DNA from: Persicaria tinctoria
Taxonomy: Eukaryota; Streptophyta; Magnoliopsida; Caryophyllales; Polygonaceae
Assembly (NCBI GenBank): GCA_037127255.1
Contig: JBANSL010000004.1
Location: 5,828,001-5,892,000, forward strand
Length of the DNA stretch: 64,000 nt
Reading direction: 5' to 3'
The notes under the pieces are model-generated. The model made no database searches, was not told the DNA's origin, and saw only the letters and a program-made list of their open reading frames with translations. Positions 52,208 through 63,130 of the stretch are shown here, one piece after another (position 1 is the stretch's first letter; each line of letters begins with the position of its first letter). Made by a program: the position numbers and the translations under genes.

Positions 52208-55200
52208 ATGGAGATGAATGGTAGGGAGGGAGATGCACTGACAACCCACCTTGTTGTTGCTGGAGAGCCTCCTGCAGTTGATAATGGCGACTCCTCCATC
52301 ACCCCTCTTCTCCTCTTCAGCGTTTTCGTCGCAGCCTGCGGTTCCTTCGCCTATGGCACCGCTGTCAGTCTAAAATTCATATCTTTTTATTTATTTATTT
52401 TCTAACTCGATATGATCTGTATTCTGTAATGCAATGCAATGCGCTGCAGGTTGGTTATTCATCCCCAGTTGAATCCTCAATCAGGGATGAACTTGGCCTT
52501 TCACTTGCAGAGGTAACTTGACCAATGACAGTCTAGTATTCACACAAGATGAGTGAGGTTCCATTCTAAAACCAATTGACAATAGAAGGAGTAACCACCG
52601 ACTTAGTAATATACTCAGGCTTATTATGTTCACATCTCTCAATAAACTTAAACCCACCTTGTTGTTGCTGGAGAGCCTCCTGCAGTTGATAATGGCGACT
52701 CCTCCATCACCCCTCTTCTCCTCTTCAGCGTTTTCGTCGCAGCCTGCGGTTCCTTCGCCTATGGCACCGCTGTCAGTCTAAAATTCATATCTTTTTATTT
52801 ATTTATTTTCTAACTCGATATGATCTGTATTCTGTAATGCAATGCAATGCGCTGCAGGTTGGTTATTCATCCCCAGTTGAATCCTCAATCAGGGATGAAC
52901 TTGGCCTTTCACTTGCAGAGGTAACTTGACCAATGACAGTCTAGTATTCACACAAGATGAGTGAGGTTCCATTCTAAAACCAATTGACAATAGAAGGAGT
53001 AACCACCGACTTAGTAATATACTCAGGCTTATTATGTTCACATCTCTCAATAAACTTAAACCCACCTTGTTGTTGCTGGAGAGCCTCCTGCAGTTGATAA
53101 TGGCGACTCCTCCATCACCCCTCTTCTCCTCTTCAGCGTTTTCGTCGCAGCCTGCGGTTCCTTCGCCTATGGCACCGCTGTCAGTCTAAAATTCATATCT
53201 TTTTATTTATTTATTTTCTAACTCGATATGATCTGTATTCTGTAATGCAATGCAATGCGCTGCAGGTTGGTTATTCATCCCCAGTTGAATCCTCAATCAG
53301 GGATGAACTTGGCCTTTCACTTGCAGAGGTAACTTGACCAATGACAGTCTAGTATTCACACAAGATGAGTGAGGTTCCATTCTAAAACCAATTGACAATA
53401 GAAGGAGTAACCACCGACTTAGTAATATACTCAGGCTTATTATGTTCACATCTCTCAATAAACTTAAACCCACCTTGTTGTTGCTGGAGAGCCTCCTGCA
53501 GTTGATAATGGCGACTCCTCCATCACCCCTCTTCTCCTCTTCAGCGTTTTCGTCGCAGCCTGCGGTTCCTTCGCCTATGGCACCGCTGTCAGTCTAAAAT
53601 TCATATCTTTTTATTTATTTATTTTCTAACTCGATATGATCTGTATTCTGTAATGCAATGCAATGCGCTGCAGGTTGGTTATTCATCCCCAGTTGAATCC
53701 TCAATCAGGGATGAACTTGGCCTTTCACTTGCAGAGGTAACTTGACCAATGACAGTCTAGTATTCACACAAGATGAGTGAGGTTCCATTCTAAAACCAAT
53801 TGACAATAGAAGGAGTAACCACCGACTTAGTAATATACTCAGGCTTATTATGTTCACATCTCTCAATAAACTTAAACCCACCTTGTTGTTGCTGGAGAGC
53901 CTCCTGCAGTTGATAATGGCGACTCCTCCATCACCCCTCTTCTCCTCTTCAGCGTTTTCGTCGCAGCCTGCGGTTCCTTCGCCTATGGCACCGCTGTCAG
54001 TCTAAAATTCATATCTTTTTATTTATTTATTTTCTAACTCGATATGATCTGTATTCTGTAATGCAATGCAATGCGCTGCAGGTTGGTTATTCATCCCCAG
54101 TTGAATCCTCAATCAGGGATGAACTTGGCCTTTCACTTGCAGAGGTAACTTGACCAATGACAGTCTAGTATTCACACAAGATGAGTGAGGTTCCATTCTA
54201 AAACCAATTGACAATAGAAGGAGTAACCACCGACTTAGTAATATACTCAGGCTTATTATGTTCACATCTCTCAATAAACTTAAACCAGCTGTATAAATTA
54301 AAGATAATGTTGCATCAATGTCTGTATCGATCTCATGCTGCAGTATTCACTCTTTGGATCTCTACTGACTGTTGGAGGATTGTTAGGCTCTCTAGCCAGT
54401 GGAAAAGTAGCTGATCTCATTGGCCGGAGAGGGGTAAGCTTCTTGTTTAATCTCCAATATGATGTAGGACTGTAGGAGTACGTGCTATGTGAACACGAGT
54501 AGCTCGAATTCGACTCATACTCGCTCGATTAAAACTCGGCTCGAAGTCGTTCATTTTCTAAACGAGCCGAGTATGAGCACATTTTTCAGCTCGAGTCAAA
54601 ATTGAGGCTCGGCTCGAGCTCGTTCAAATTCTAAATCAACTGAATATGAACAAACAATACTCGCCTCGTTCAACTCGAATAACAGCCCTATTAATATGAT
54701 GTTTGTTGCTGCAACAAAAATATTCCTTATAAATTGGTTGAGCTCCGTAGGTTGGATATCAATTGCTATGTGAACACGAGTAGCTGATGTTTGTTGCTGC
54801 AACATATGCAGGCGATGGGACTCGCGGATGCCTTAAGCCTCGTAGGTTGGATATCAATTGCGATCTCAGAGGTCCTCTATTCGTCTTTCTATTAAATTCA
54901 TGATCTATATATGTTTCCTAAACATCCATTGGAGAAATTTATATAGTCCTTTTATGTAGCAGGAAGCATGGTCACTTATCTTGGGCAGATTCTTGATTGG
55001 AATCTCAGCAGGACTTATACTTTATCTGGTAATGGTTGTAAATCTTGCATCTATTCGGGTGACCGATCAGCATATAGATCTTGAATTGATCTTGTACTTT
55101 GATGAAATCCAGGTTCCTATTTATGTAGCAGAGATAACACCCAAGAATCTCCGAGGAGGATTCGTATCTTTATCACAGGCAGTGAATGAAGTTGTACACA

Positions 55201-57008
55201 TCCAACTTTTTTACATATGACAGACTACATTCAATGAATGAATGTACTTGTTCTCTGAGCTTGCAGTTGATGGGATCCATTGGAATTACAGTGGAATTTT
55301 TCGTCGGATCAATGATCCCTTGGCGCGTCCTAGTTGTAATCGGTACCTATATCTCTACGTTGTTTTTATCCTTTTCGTAAAACCTGAACACCGGAACAAA
55401 GGCACACAACTTTTTTTCAGGCATCATTCCATCCATCTTGCAACTTTTGGGCATATTCTTGATCCCTGAGTCACCTCGGTTCTTGGTCAGTTTGCTTACT
55501 TTGGTTGAAATTGATTCGTATGTATTTGGATTCTATTGAGTTTAGCAATATGACAAGCATGAGTTTATGTAGGCGAAACATGGTCATAGGCCCGAAATTG
55601 TGCTACAGCGTCTTAGGGGAGATAAGATCGACATATCTCAAGAAGCAGCTGACATTGAAGTAATACTCTGAGACTCAATCTATCATCTTATGAATGGCGG
55701 TTAACAACACTGTATTGCTTCAGGATTCAACTCAACACCTTCAACAAACACCTGATGTCGGTTTCTTGGGATTGTTCAAGAGGAAATATGCCAAGGCCTT
55801 AGTTGTGAGCCATACCAATTGATGCAACATTTATTCGTAGCAATTACCGATTGGCTGCACATTGGCTTTTCTGATCTTTGATGTTTTGCACAGGTTGTAT
55901 TCGGTGTCATGGCACTATCGGCAATTGCAGGACCTACTGGAATCATATTCTATGCATCCTCCATCTTTGAATCAGCTGGTACATCAAAGAGTACTCTTTC
56001 ATTAACCGATCATCTAAGTATCAAATCCTGATCTATCTAAACTATTGTGTCTCTGCCAGGCTTCCCAGGCTCTATCGGATCAATAGTATTGGCTGTCGTT
56101 CAGGTTATTAGCTACTCGGATCATAGAACAGCTATATATATAGAACTTAGTACTAATTAAGATGACGCGCGCATTCTTATGTGCAGCTTCCATCAACTGT
56201 TATCAGTTTGTTCCTAATAGACAAATGTGGACGACGTCGCCTTCTAATGGTTAAGTGAACCAATGATTTCCATTTGGTGATACAGTACGTTAACCGAGCA
56301 AAACTCTCACAAGTTACAACTGTGTTTTCTCACAGATCTCAGCGGCTGCAATGTGCATTTGTTGCTTTCTTGTTGGGTTAATGTTCTTGCTCAAGGAAAA
56401 CGACTGCTTGCAAAGCATCAGCCCCTACTTGATAGCAATTGGCTTATGGGTAAACACCTTTTAGTTGCATCAAATCAAATCAAATCTCTAGCTATTATAT
56501 ACTGTATATATGTTTTTGCTGAATTTTATATATATTCGTTACTTATATTCAATCTCAGGGCTATTCTGCATCGTTCCCTATAGGCATGGCAGTTGTACCA
56601 TTTGTCATCATGTCTGAGGTATATACATTCTTAAGTAGGATCTTTCAAGCTAAATATAGTGCGTAATCGCATTGTTGTGTGGCAGATCTTCCCGATGAAT
56701 GTAAAGGGGTCGGCTGGAAGCCTAGCAGTATTCGTGACAAGCGTGGGTGTCTGGATTACGTCGTACACGTTCAACTTTATGATAGAATGGAGTTATCCAG
56801 GTTCGTCGTCTTTTCATGTCGATCGATCTCTTGCTTTTATAGATACAAGAGCTTTCAATATTGGTTTAGGCGTGGATGGATCATTTACACTACAGGCACC
56901 TTCTTCATCCTTGCTGTGCTGAATGGTTTCGCGGTTCTTTTCGGTGGAAGGCTGATGCCGGAGACTAAAGGGAGGACTTTGGAAGAAATACAACAAGAGT
57001 CCTTCTAG
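52208..57008 (+). CDS. ERD6-like sugar transporter (17 exons, 467 residues)
   Basis: Twelve-helix MFS monosaccharide transporter of the ERD6-like group, expected to move glucose-type sugars with protons at the vacuolar membrane (family knowledge). Exons: 52208-52363, one 52450-type exon 2 (here 52450-52512), 54344-54433, 54812-54871, 54963-55028, 55113-55178, 55267-55342, 55421-55485, 55573-55659, 55724-55804, 55894-55978, 56060-56103, 56187-56249, 56336-56449, 56559-56618, 56686-56800, 56896-57008. They sum to 1404 nt in frame. Seen: first helix [19 protein letters not shown], loop motif DLIGRRG (residues 97-103), PESPRFL (208-214), [10 protein letters not shown] (325-334) and [12 protein letters not shown] (452-463). 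Exons 1 and 2 are embedded in a 5 x 408 bp array, so exon 2 exists five times. All donors are GT except exon 6 (GC). ATG 52208 fits the N-terminal pattern of the paralogue. Confidence 0.92.
52243..54286 (+). repeat. five-copy 408 bp tandem array spanning exon 1 part, intron 1 and exon 2
   Basis: Units start at 52243, 52651, 53059, 53467 and 53875, plus 4 nt of a sixth (AACC). The copies look identical. Each carries most of exon 1 without the ATG, its donor, the intron, the exon 2 acceptor, exon 2 and its donor. Exon 2 copies start at 52450, 52858, 53266, 53674 and 54082. Confidence 0.97.
54480..54690. repeat. CTCG-rich repeat, family R2, copy 2, in intron 3 of the transporter
   Basis: GCTCG/CGAGC words with the terminal AACAGCCCTA at 54681-54690, the reverse complement of the start of copy 1 (8944). 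Confidence 0.65.
54705..54811 (+). repeat. local partial duplication of exon 4 and its flank in intron 3
   Basis: GTAGGTTGGATATCAATTGC (54748 on) copies part of exon 4 (54843 on), and GATGTTTGTTGCTGCAACA occurs at 54699 and 54786. The first piece is a small exon scrap without its acceptor. Confidence 0.75.
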
Positions 57009-57120
57009 TTTATGTTCTCCATTTAAATCAATTTGGAAGAGGAATAAACAAAAACAAACAAAGTCCTTGAACTCGCAAAATCTGCTACCTACCCAAATTC
57101 ACAAGATACCTATAAATAAA

Positions 57121-57143
57121 AATGAAAATATTTGGCTATATGT
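57121..57143. repeat. direct repeat flanking the copia 3' end, left
   Basis: AATGAAAATATTTGGCTATA and following bases; recurs with one mismatch at 57647-57669. Confidence 0.8.
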
Positions 57144-57389
57144 TGTTGGATTCGAATTTTGTGATTGAGATTTCTCTCGCTCTCCTCGGATTGAACACAG
57201 CTGAAGGAAGAAGAAGAAAATGGAATTTTGGAGGGAATATTCGTTTTGTGCCTTCAATTGATTTCTCAGGAAAGTTGAATTACAAAATGGAGTTACAACT
57301 CCTATTTATAAGCCCAGCCCATTACCACTTAATCCATTTACAAAATGATATAACCCGGATCCGTTTCTCACTGAACTCGAATCCTAACA
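57144..57389 (-). repeat. small copia LTR (3' LTR)
   Basis: On the reverse strand it runs from TGTTAGGATTCGAG to TTCGAATCCAACA, about 246 bp, with a TATAAATAG box. It is preceded by a purine-rich tract TTGAGGGGGG. Confidence 0.8.
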
Positions 57390-57646
57390 CCCCCCTCAAG
57401 ATGGAGCCGGGGAAGAGACGACTCCAATCTTGCTCAGAAGAGGTTGGAGATGGCACCCTGGAACATTATTAGTGAGGAAATCGGCAAGCTGATTTCGGGA
57501 AGCAACATGATGCAACGAGATCAAACCTTCCATGAGCTTTTCCCGAGCGTAGTGACAATCAAGCTCGATGTGTTTCGTCCTTTCATGATAGACGGGGTTC
57601 TTCGCAATGTAAATGGCGGCCTGGTTATCACACTTCACACTTCGCA
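57390..57646 (-). pseudogene. copia RNase H C-terminal fragment
   Basis: Reverse-strand frame [20 protein letters not shown], then [13 protein letters not shown] and NQLADFLTN, the end of a copia polyprotein, directly followed by the purine tract and LTR at 57144-57389. It is cut at 57646. The whole 0.5 kb piece is flanked by near-identical 22 bp sequences. Confidence 0.88.
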
Positions 57647-57669
57647 ATGAAAATATTTTGCTATATGTC
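57647..57669. repeat. direct repeat flanking the copia 3' end, right
   Basis: AATGAAAATATTTTGCTATA and following bases; partner of 57121-57143. Confidence 0.8.
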
Positions 57670-58830
57670 CCCTTTTTGTATATCAATTTGCTAATTGTCC
57701 ATTTAAAACTACCATATTAAATCCTTCTCCCTCGCCTGCAAGGCCTTCTACTCCTCCGAGTCCCGCCACCGCCGGAGCCTCTGCCCCTTCCGATCCGACC
57801 TTCTCAGCCCCTGTTTGGAATAATATCAGAGTTGAAGCTTAAGAAATGGCCTTCGTGCGGGAGCCCGTTCGTGGACTCAAGAAAAGGCAGCGGCGAGCAG
57901 GCAACGGCGTGGACTCAGATCTCGTCACCAAGCAACTTCACTGTCATCGCCACCGTTGCCGCCAGTAGGTTCGAATCTTCGGCCAGTACATCTAGATTAT
58001 AGATATCAATTTGGAGAAAGATTGAATCTTTAAGGGTGGATTGAAGACAGAGGAGAGGAGGAGATTGGAGTCAAGACATTTATTGGTGGGGGGAGACATC
58101 TGATTCTCAATCGTTTTATCTGATTATGCATTCAGCCACAAGGATTATTGAATCTGATTATGCATTTCATCCCACAAAACTTGGAATTAGAATCGTTTTA
58201 TCTAGTCACTTTCAATATCATCAATTCAGACTCGAGAGATTCCGGAAAGGCTTTTTTCTTATTCACCTTATTTTCTCCTTCATCATCTTTTGTTTCACAT
58301 AGCCAGATTATAGCTATGAAATCAAACAAAACAAACAAGGATTCTTCAAAATTGAGTCCAGCTATATGAGGCAATAGAATGGCAATGAACTACTAGTTCG
58401 AAGAGGGAACAGAGGGAACGAATGCAACGAGGAGAGAAGAGTGAAACAAATTTCAGATTTTAGATTCTATAAAAGAATATTCAGATTTCAGTTCCAAGTT
58501 CCAGGAAGATGAATGAGGAACAAAGGCAACCAAGTGCTCACTTGTGCCGGTGAAGGAAGGAACCGGCGATCTCAGATCTGAGGAAGGAAGACAGCCAACA
58601 AACGAAGGAAGGACGGACGGACTGAAGGATGGCCGACGCTGCTACTGTTCACCGGCGCCGCCTGAGCTGAGCTCTGAAGGATGGCCGACTTCAGCCTTGA
58701 GGAGAACCCCAGGAAGAGGAGAACTGGAGATGCGAGCCGCTGAAGTGTTTCTCTACGCGAGCGACTGTGCGAAACCCTCAAATCCCTCCTCTCTCTTAAC
58801 CCTAGGGGCATTTCAGTAATTTCATATACT
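57670..58830. other. intergenic sequence with GC-rich patches, no gene recognised
   Basis: Short GC-rich frames (57740-57970, 58544-58819) resemble no family known to me. The region leads into a CTCG-rich end and may be the body of that element. Confidence 0.45.
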
Positions 58831-58940
58831 GAGCTTCCGAGAACAATTCGAGCCTAAAACTATGTTCAAGCTCGGTTTGTTTTTCCTCTATGAACGAGCT
58901 CGAGCCCAAGCCGATCCCGAGGGCTCAGTTAACAGCTTTA
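58831..58940. repeat. CTCG-rich repeat, family R2, copy 3
   Basis: Contains AAGCTCGG, GAACGAGCTCGAGCCCAAGC and GAGGGCTCAGTTAACAGC, ending AACAGCTTTA (reverse of the R2 start). Confidence 0.6.
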
Positions 58941-59097
58941 CATCTGATGAATGAATTGAAATTAGTCAATTTGCCTTTCTACGTGGAAAGCGGAAAAGGG
59001 GTGGAGAATCATGTACCGGGTTGAAATTAGTAGCTTAATTTTTAAAATTGAAGAAATTTCAATGGAGCTTCATTTGATCAACTTTTCGCCTTTGGTT

Positions 59098-60428
59098 TTT
59101 TTTTTTTTTTTTTTTTTTTTTTGATTAAGTAAGAATTCGAGGTTCAGACAGGCCTGACACCTCGAGTGGTCGACAAGTCGGCAGACGGAGGACCGTCACT
59201 CATACAACATAAAATAACATAAAATAGAGAGGTGCAATACAAAGGTGAAAGCAACAAATCTAGGCGAACAAACGAACCTAATCCTACTAATACGTTGGGG
59301 ACAACATAGACTACAACCAGATGTCAAGCGCCCAACAAAGACACCGCTGGCCAGCGGTACATCAGGGCTCCTGCGGGCAGTGAAGACGATCCTCCTGGGA
59401 AATATCCGGATCATGGAGTCGCCTCGATACACACTGCCTCGACCTCAGCCAGACCCGACACCTGACGCCAGAGCCCCAACTAAGAAAACGAACGTCACGA
59501 AACACCTAGAGAAGCAGCCGAGGACCACCTAAGTAAAAACGCACCAAAAAACCCTAACGGGATTTAATCGAGCCCTTACGGGATTTTATCAAGCCCTTGC
59601 GGGATTTAGACCCTTTCGGGTTTTTTTTTTTTTTTTTTTAATTTAATACTATTTTATGGATAAATAGATTTATCTATCTATCCATAAAAAAATACGTGTC
59701 CAAACTTGCCTTGCAAGCCAAAACAAGATGGCCAGAAAATCCGGGGAAATCCCGAAAATCCCGGCACACCTTGGAGCCCAAGGAAAGCCGAAATCAATCG
59801 TCGGCACAGTTTGAGGCGGTGTAAGCAAATGGGAGCCGGGGAGAGACTAGCCCACCAACCACCATCGCAGCACCGGCCTGGGTAAACTGGAATATAAACC
59901 AAGAGATCGAAAGGCAGGGGATAGGATTGAAACGGGGAAGAAACAGACGCCGGCAGTCGGAAACCAACCACCAGAACGACTAAAGGCTGGGAAACAGGGG
60001 TAATCGTGATGCTAGAAAGAGGGTGACGGGATTGGAGTTGAGGAGGAAGGAGCTAGCGGAGTCGGGCGATTCAAGGTCACCAAAACAAGGGGAAAGCAGG
60101 CGGAGGTGCGGGAGCACATGCCGGTGAGACACGGGCTGAGTATTGAGGGCCGAAAGCGGACAAGGTGGGAGCATGGCGGAAGAGCAGCAAAACAAACACC
60201 ATCGACGGAGTACATCAACGCACCACGAGGACAACGGTCGGAGAACAATCCGGCCAAAGGACCCCCGATGAGGGTAATTAAAGGGAGATTTGATCGAAAT
60301 TGGGTGATTGAGGGTGGTGATTTGGTCAAGAATGGCCTGATTGAGAAGAAGAGTGTTGAAGAAGATGGGTTGGAGAAGAAGGGTAGAAGAGAGTTTCTCT
60401 CTCCTAGGAGAGAGAAACTAGTGTTTAT
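59098..60428 (-). mobile_element. R1 family retroposon, long copy 2, 1331 bp, 17 bp target-site duplication
   Basis: T-run at 59098-59122, then ATTCGAGGTTCAGACAGGCC, CTCGAGTGGTCGACAAGTCG and GCAGACGGAGGACCGTC; a middle part shared with the copy at 18036; and a CT-rich palindromic far end (TTTCTCTCTCCTAGGAGAGA near 60394). Flanked by ACTTTTCGCCTTTGGTT at 59081-59097 and 60429-60445. No conserved long frame. It is a non-LTR retroposon by structure; whether it is SINE-like or a coding-free LINE derivative is open. Confidence 0.88.
59551..59621. repeat. ACGGGATTT-AGCCCTT tandem repeat inside R1
   Basis: Three units of about 22 bp with CGGGATTT and AGCCCTT, ending in a CCCTTTCGGG hairpin; an equivalent hairpin occurs at 18521-18552 in the other long copy. 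Confidence 0.75.
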
Positions 60429-60431
60429 ACT

Positions 60432-60491
60432 TTTCGCCTTTGGTTGATTCAATGGGGAAAGTTTCGCCTTTGGTTGATTCAATGGGGAAAG
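60432..60491. repeat. exact 30 bp tandem duplication beside the R1 insertion
   Basis: TTTCGCCTTTGGTTGATTCA plus 10 bases, twice in tandem. The first unit contains part of the right target-site duplication. Confidence 0.9.
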
Positions 60492-60574
60492 TCACGTTCA
60501 AAATGTAAAAAAAAATATTTTAAAAAAATTTTGATAAAAAAATGTAAACAAAAAGTTCCAAAAAAATAATAATT

Positions 60575-62080
60575 ATCATCACACGTGTCACCACACTCGT
60601 GGTGACACTGTTTTGTGTTAATGACATCGTTATTAACACACTTAGTCATTCATCTATTAACGAAGTACTATTTTTTTTTTTTTGTGACAGTAGTGTTTAT
60701 ATTTTTTTATTGTGGTGACAATACTAACAACATTTTTCGTTGTCTTAGAGTTTTCATTTGGTGACAATAGTTATTACATTTTTAATTTTGTTTATTGTGA
60801 TGACACTACTAATCTATTAACGAAGTACTATTTTTCTTTTGGTGACAACAGTCTTTACATATTTTTTTATTGTGATGACACTACTAATAACACTTTCCTT
60901 TGTCCTAGGTTTTTTTTTCTTTTGGTGAAAGTACTGATTTTATTTATTTATTTTGGTGACACTCCTGGTAACACTTTCCCTTGTCCTATGTTTTTTTTTC
61001 TTTTGTTGACAGTAGTTGTTACTTTTTACAAAAAAATTGTGGTGACACTACTAATAACACTTTCTTTTGTCCTTGGTTTTTCCTTCGGTGACAGCAGTGA
61101 TCACATTATTTTTCTTTGGTGACACCACTATTTAAAGGGGTATAAACGGGACACTGCTGGTGTGAGTATCTCTGGTGACAGCTCCAAGTTTTGATTTGAA
61201 TATATTTTTGTTTATTGTGGTGACACCACTAATATCATTTTCCCTTGTCATATGGTTTTCCTTTGGCGTCAACAATGGTTTTTCCTTTGGTGACAACTGT
61301 GATGACACTGTTTTTATAGTGGTGACACCACTAATAACACCTTTTGTCCTAGGGTTTTTCTTTGGTGACGATAGTAGTGACAATATTTTTCATTGATTAC
61401 ATAACTAATAACACTTCACCAATCTTTTCCTTGCTACACTGGTGGTGACACTGTTTTTATGGTGGTGATAGCGTAAATTTTCTTTTGGGTATAGCATTAG
61501 TCTCTATAAGTTTTTTTCTCCTTTTGTCCTAGGGTTTTCCTCTGGTGACAGCAGTTTGTCTCACTGTTTTTATGGTGGTGACACCACTAATAACACTTTG
61601 TTATTCACCTCTTCTTGTATCTTAGGGCTTTTCATTGGTGACAGCAGTGGTGACACTATTTTTCCTTGGTGACACCACTAATAACATTTGACCATTTTTT
61701 TTCTTGCTAGTGGTGACACCACTTTGTACACTTATGGTGAAACTGTTTTTTATGTTGGTGACACCACTATTAACACTTGGTTGTGTTTTTTCCTCGTCCT
61801 AGGGCTTTTCCTTTGTTGATGGCAGTGGTTACACTGCTGTCACCAAAGGAAAAAAAATGTAAAAAAAATCATGAAAAAAGTTGTCACCACATGTGTTGAC
61901 ACTCAATCATCTTTGTCTTAGTGTTTTCCTTTGGTGACAACAGTGGTTATATTTTTTTTTATTGTGGTGACATTATTAAGTAACTTTCTTTTGTCCTAGA
62001 GTTTTTTTTCTTTTAGTGACAATAGTGGTTATTTTATTTTTTTATTATTGTGGTGACACTACTAATAACACTTTCTCTCG
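60575..62080. repeat. GGTGACA-rich complex tandem repeat
   Basis: Irregular units of roughly 70-100 bp share CTTTGGTGACA-CAGT, TGTGGTGACACCACTAATAA and TTTGTCCTAGGGTTTTTC. Near 61830-61900 a stretch is in reverse orientation (TGTCACCAAAGG). The T-rich frames inside are repeat-derived. The GGTGACA motif returns at 63893-64000. Confidence 0.9.
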
Positions 62081-62574
62081 TAGAGTTTTTAAATTTTAGT
62101 ATATTAGGCCTTGACTAAGAACAGAGTACCTTTCTTCCTTTTTTAATTTGGCCGACCCAATTTCCAAACCTATGTACACAATTTCTTCCTTTCTTTCTTT
62201 GGGAAATTCATTCTCTTTAGTTCACAATCTGTATTTAGGTTGTTTTGTTTTCTTATTGGGCTTAAACTCTTGTATATGACAAGCCCGACCCATATTGCTA
62301 ATCATGTAAATGTAAAAGGTCGAACAAATTAAACAAAGAGAAAATGTGCCTAACCGGCGTTCTTTTACCTTAATTTGAAGAGTGTTCACCAACTCCAACA
62401 TATTATGTTTTTGTCCATCTGAAAAATCTGTGCCCCCTCTTTGGATTTCCTCCTCCGCCTCTCTCTCTCAACTTGCTCTCTCCGATCAAATGCCAAATAT
62501 TACTCCCTCCGATCTTCATCTTCGATTTCAGACATATCAATCTCTCGATTTCATACCTATCATCTTCGATTCCA

Positions 62575-62865
62575 ATGGCGTCTCCATCAAATTGGAACTC
62601 CACTTCTCCCAGGTCTTGCTCTCACAACAATGGCGTTTCCGAGGAAGAAGACGAAGGTTGGGTTGGCGTTGCCGCTTGTGTTGGTGCCTTGCCGCTCCGA
62701 CTTCTTGAGCGCGTGCTCCTTCGGCGACTTCCTCCGATTGCTGAGCATTCAAGAATCGGGATCCGCTTAGGTTTCGCTAGGTTTATCCTCTTTTGCAGTC
62801 AGATTTCTCGCCACAATTGCAGTAAATCTCCGATTCTGCTTGAATTCGACCGGATCTGTGCTTGA
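62575..62865 (+). CDS. unrecognised gene-like open frame
   Basis: From ATG 62575 (MASPSNWNSTSPRS) to TGA, about 96 codons, with an acidic patch SEEEDEGW and LPLRLLERVLLRRLPP, which faintly recalls the start of an F-box but lacks enough of it. Composition is more gene-like than the surroundings. It lies between two GGTGACA-rich regions, so it may be the first exon of a captured gene fragment. No function is claimed. Confidence 0.25.
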   Translation: MASPSNWNSTSPRSCSHNNGVSEEEDEGWVGVAACVGALPLRLLERVLLRRLPPIAEHSRIGIRLGFARFILFCSQISRHNCSKSPILLEFDRICA

Positions 62866-63024
62866 ATTCGACGATGTGGATCTTCTGTTGCAGATCTAAG
62901 ACCTTCCGTATGCAGACGGAGGTGAAGTAGTTGCAGATCTAAGATCTCCTGTTGCAGATGAAGATGAAGAAGTCGAAGGAGAGAGGACGTCTCTTATCAG
63001 GCGGCAAAGCAATCCAGATCTTGT

Positions 63025-63130
63025 TGCCGCCTCCATCTTCCTCCTGGTTGCCGCCTCCGAGGTGATAAAGACGGCGCTGATCTGAGGCGAAGAGTATGCC
63101 GCCTCCATCTTCCTCCTGGTTGCCGCCTCT
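63025..63130. repeat. direct repeat GCCGCCTCCATCTTCCTCCT
   Basis: A stretch of about 30 bp occurs twice about 70 bp apart. A GGAGGATGAATCGAAG repeat follows at 63160-63200. Confidence 0.75.

Noticed and set aside
52243..54286. Interpretation of the 408 bp array as a centromeric-type satellite or CRISPR-like array
   Set aside because: The unit is plainly gene sequence with splice sites of the adjacent transporter, and there are only five copies with no unique spacers.
60712..61122. 136-codon frame rich in Phe and Thr
   Set aside because: Product of the T-rich GGTGACA repeat; repeated peptides follow the DNA repeat.
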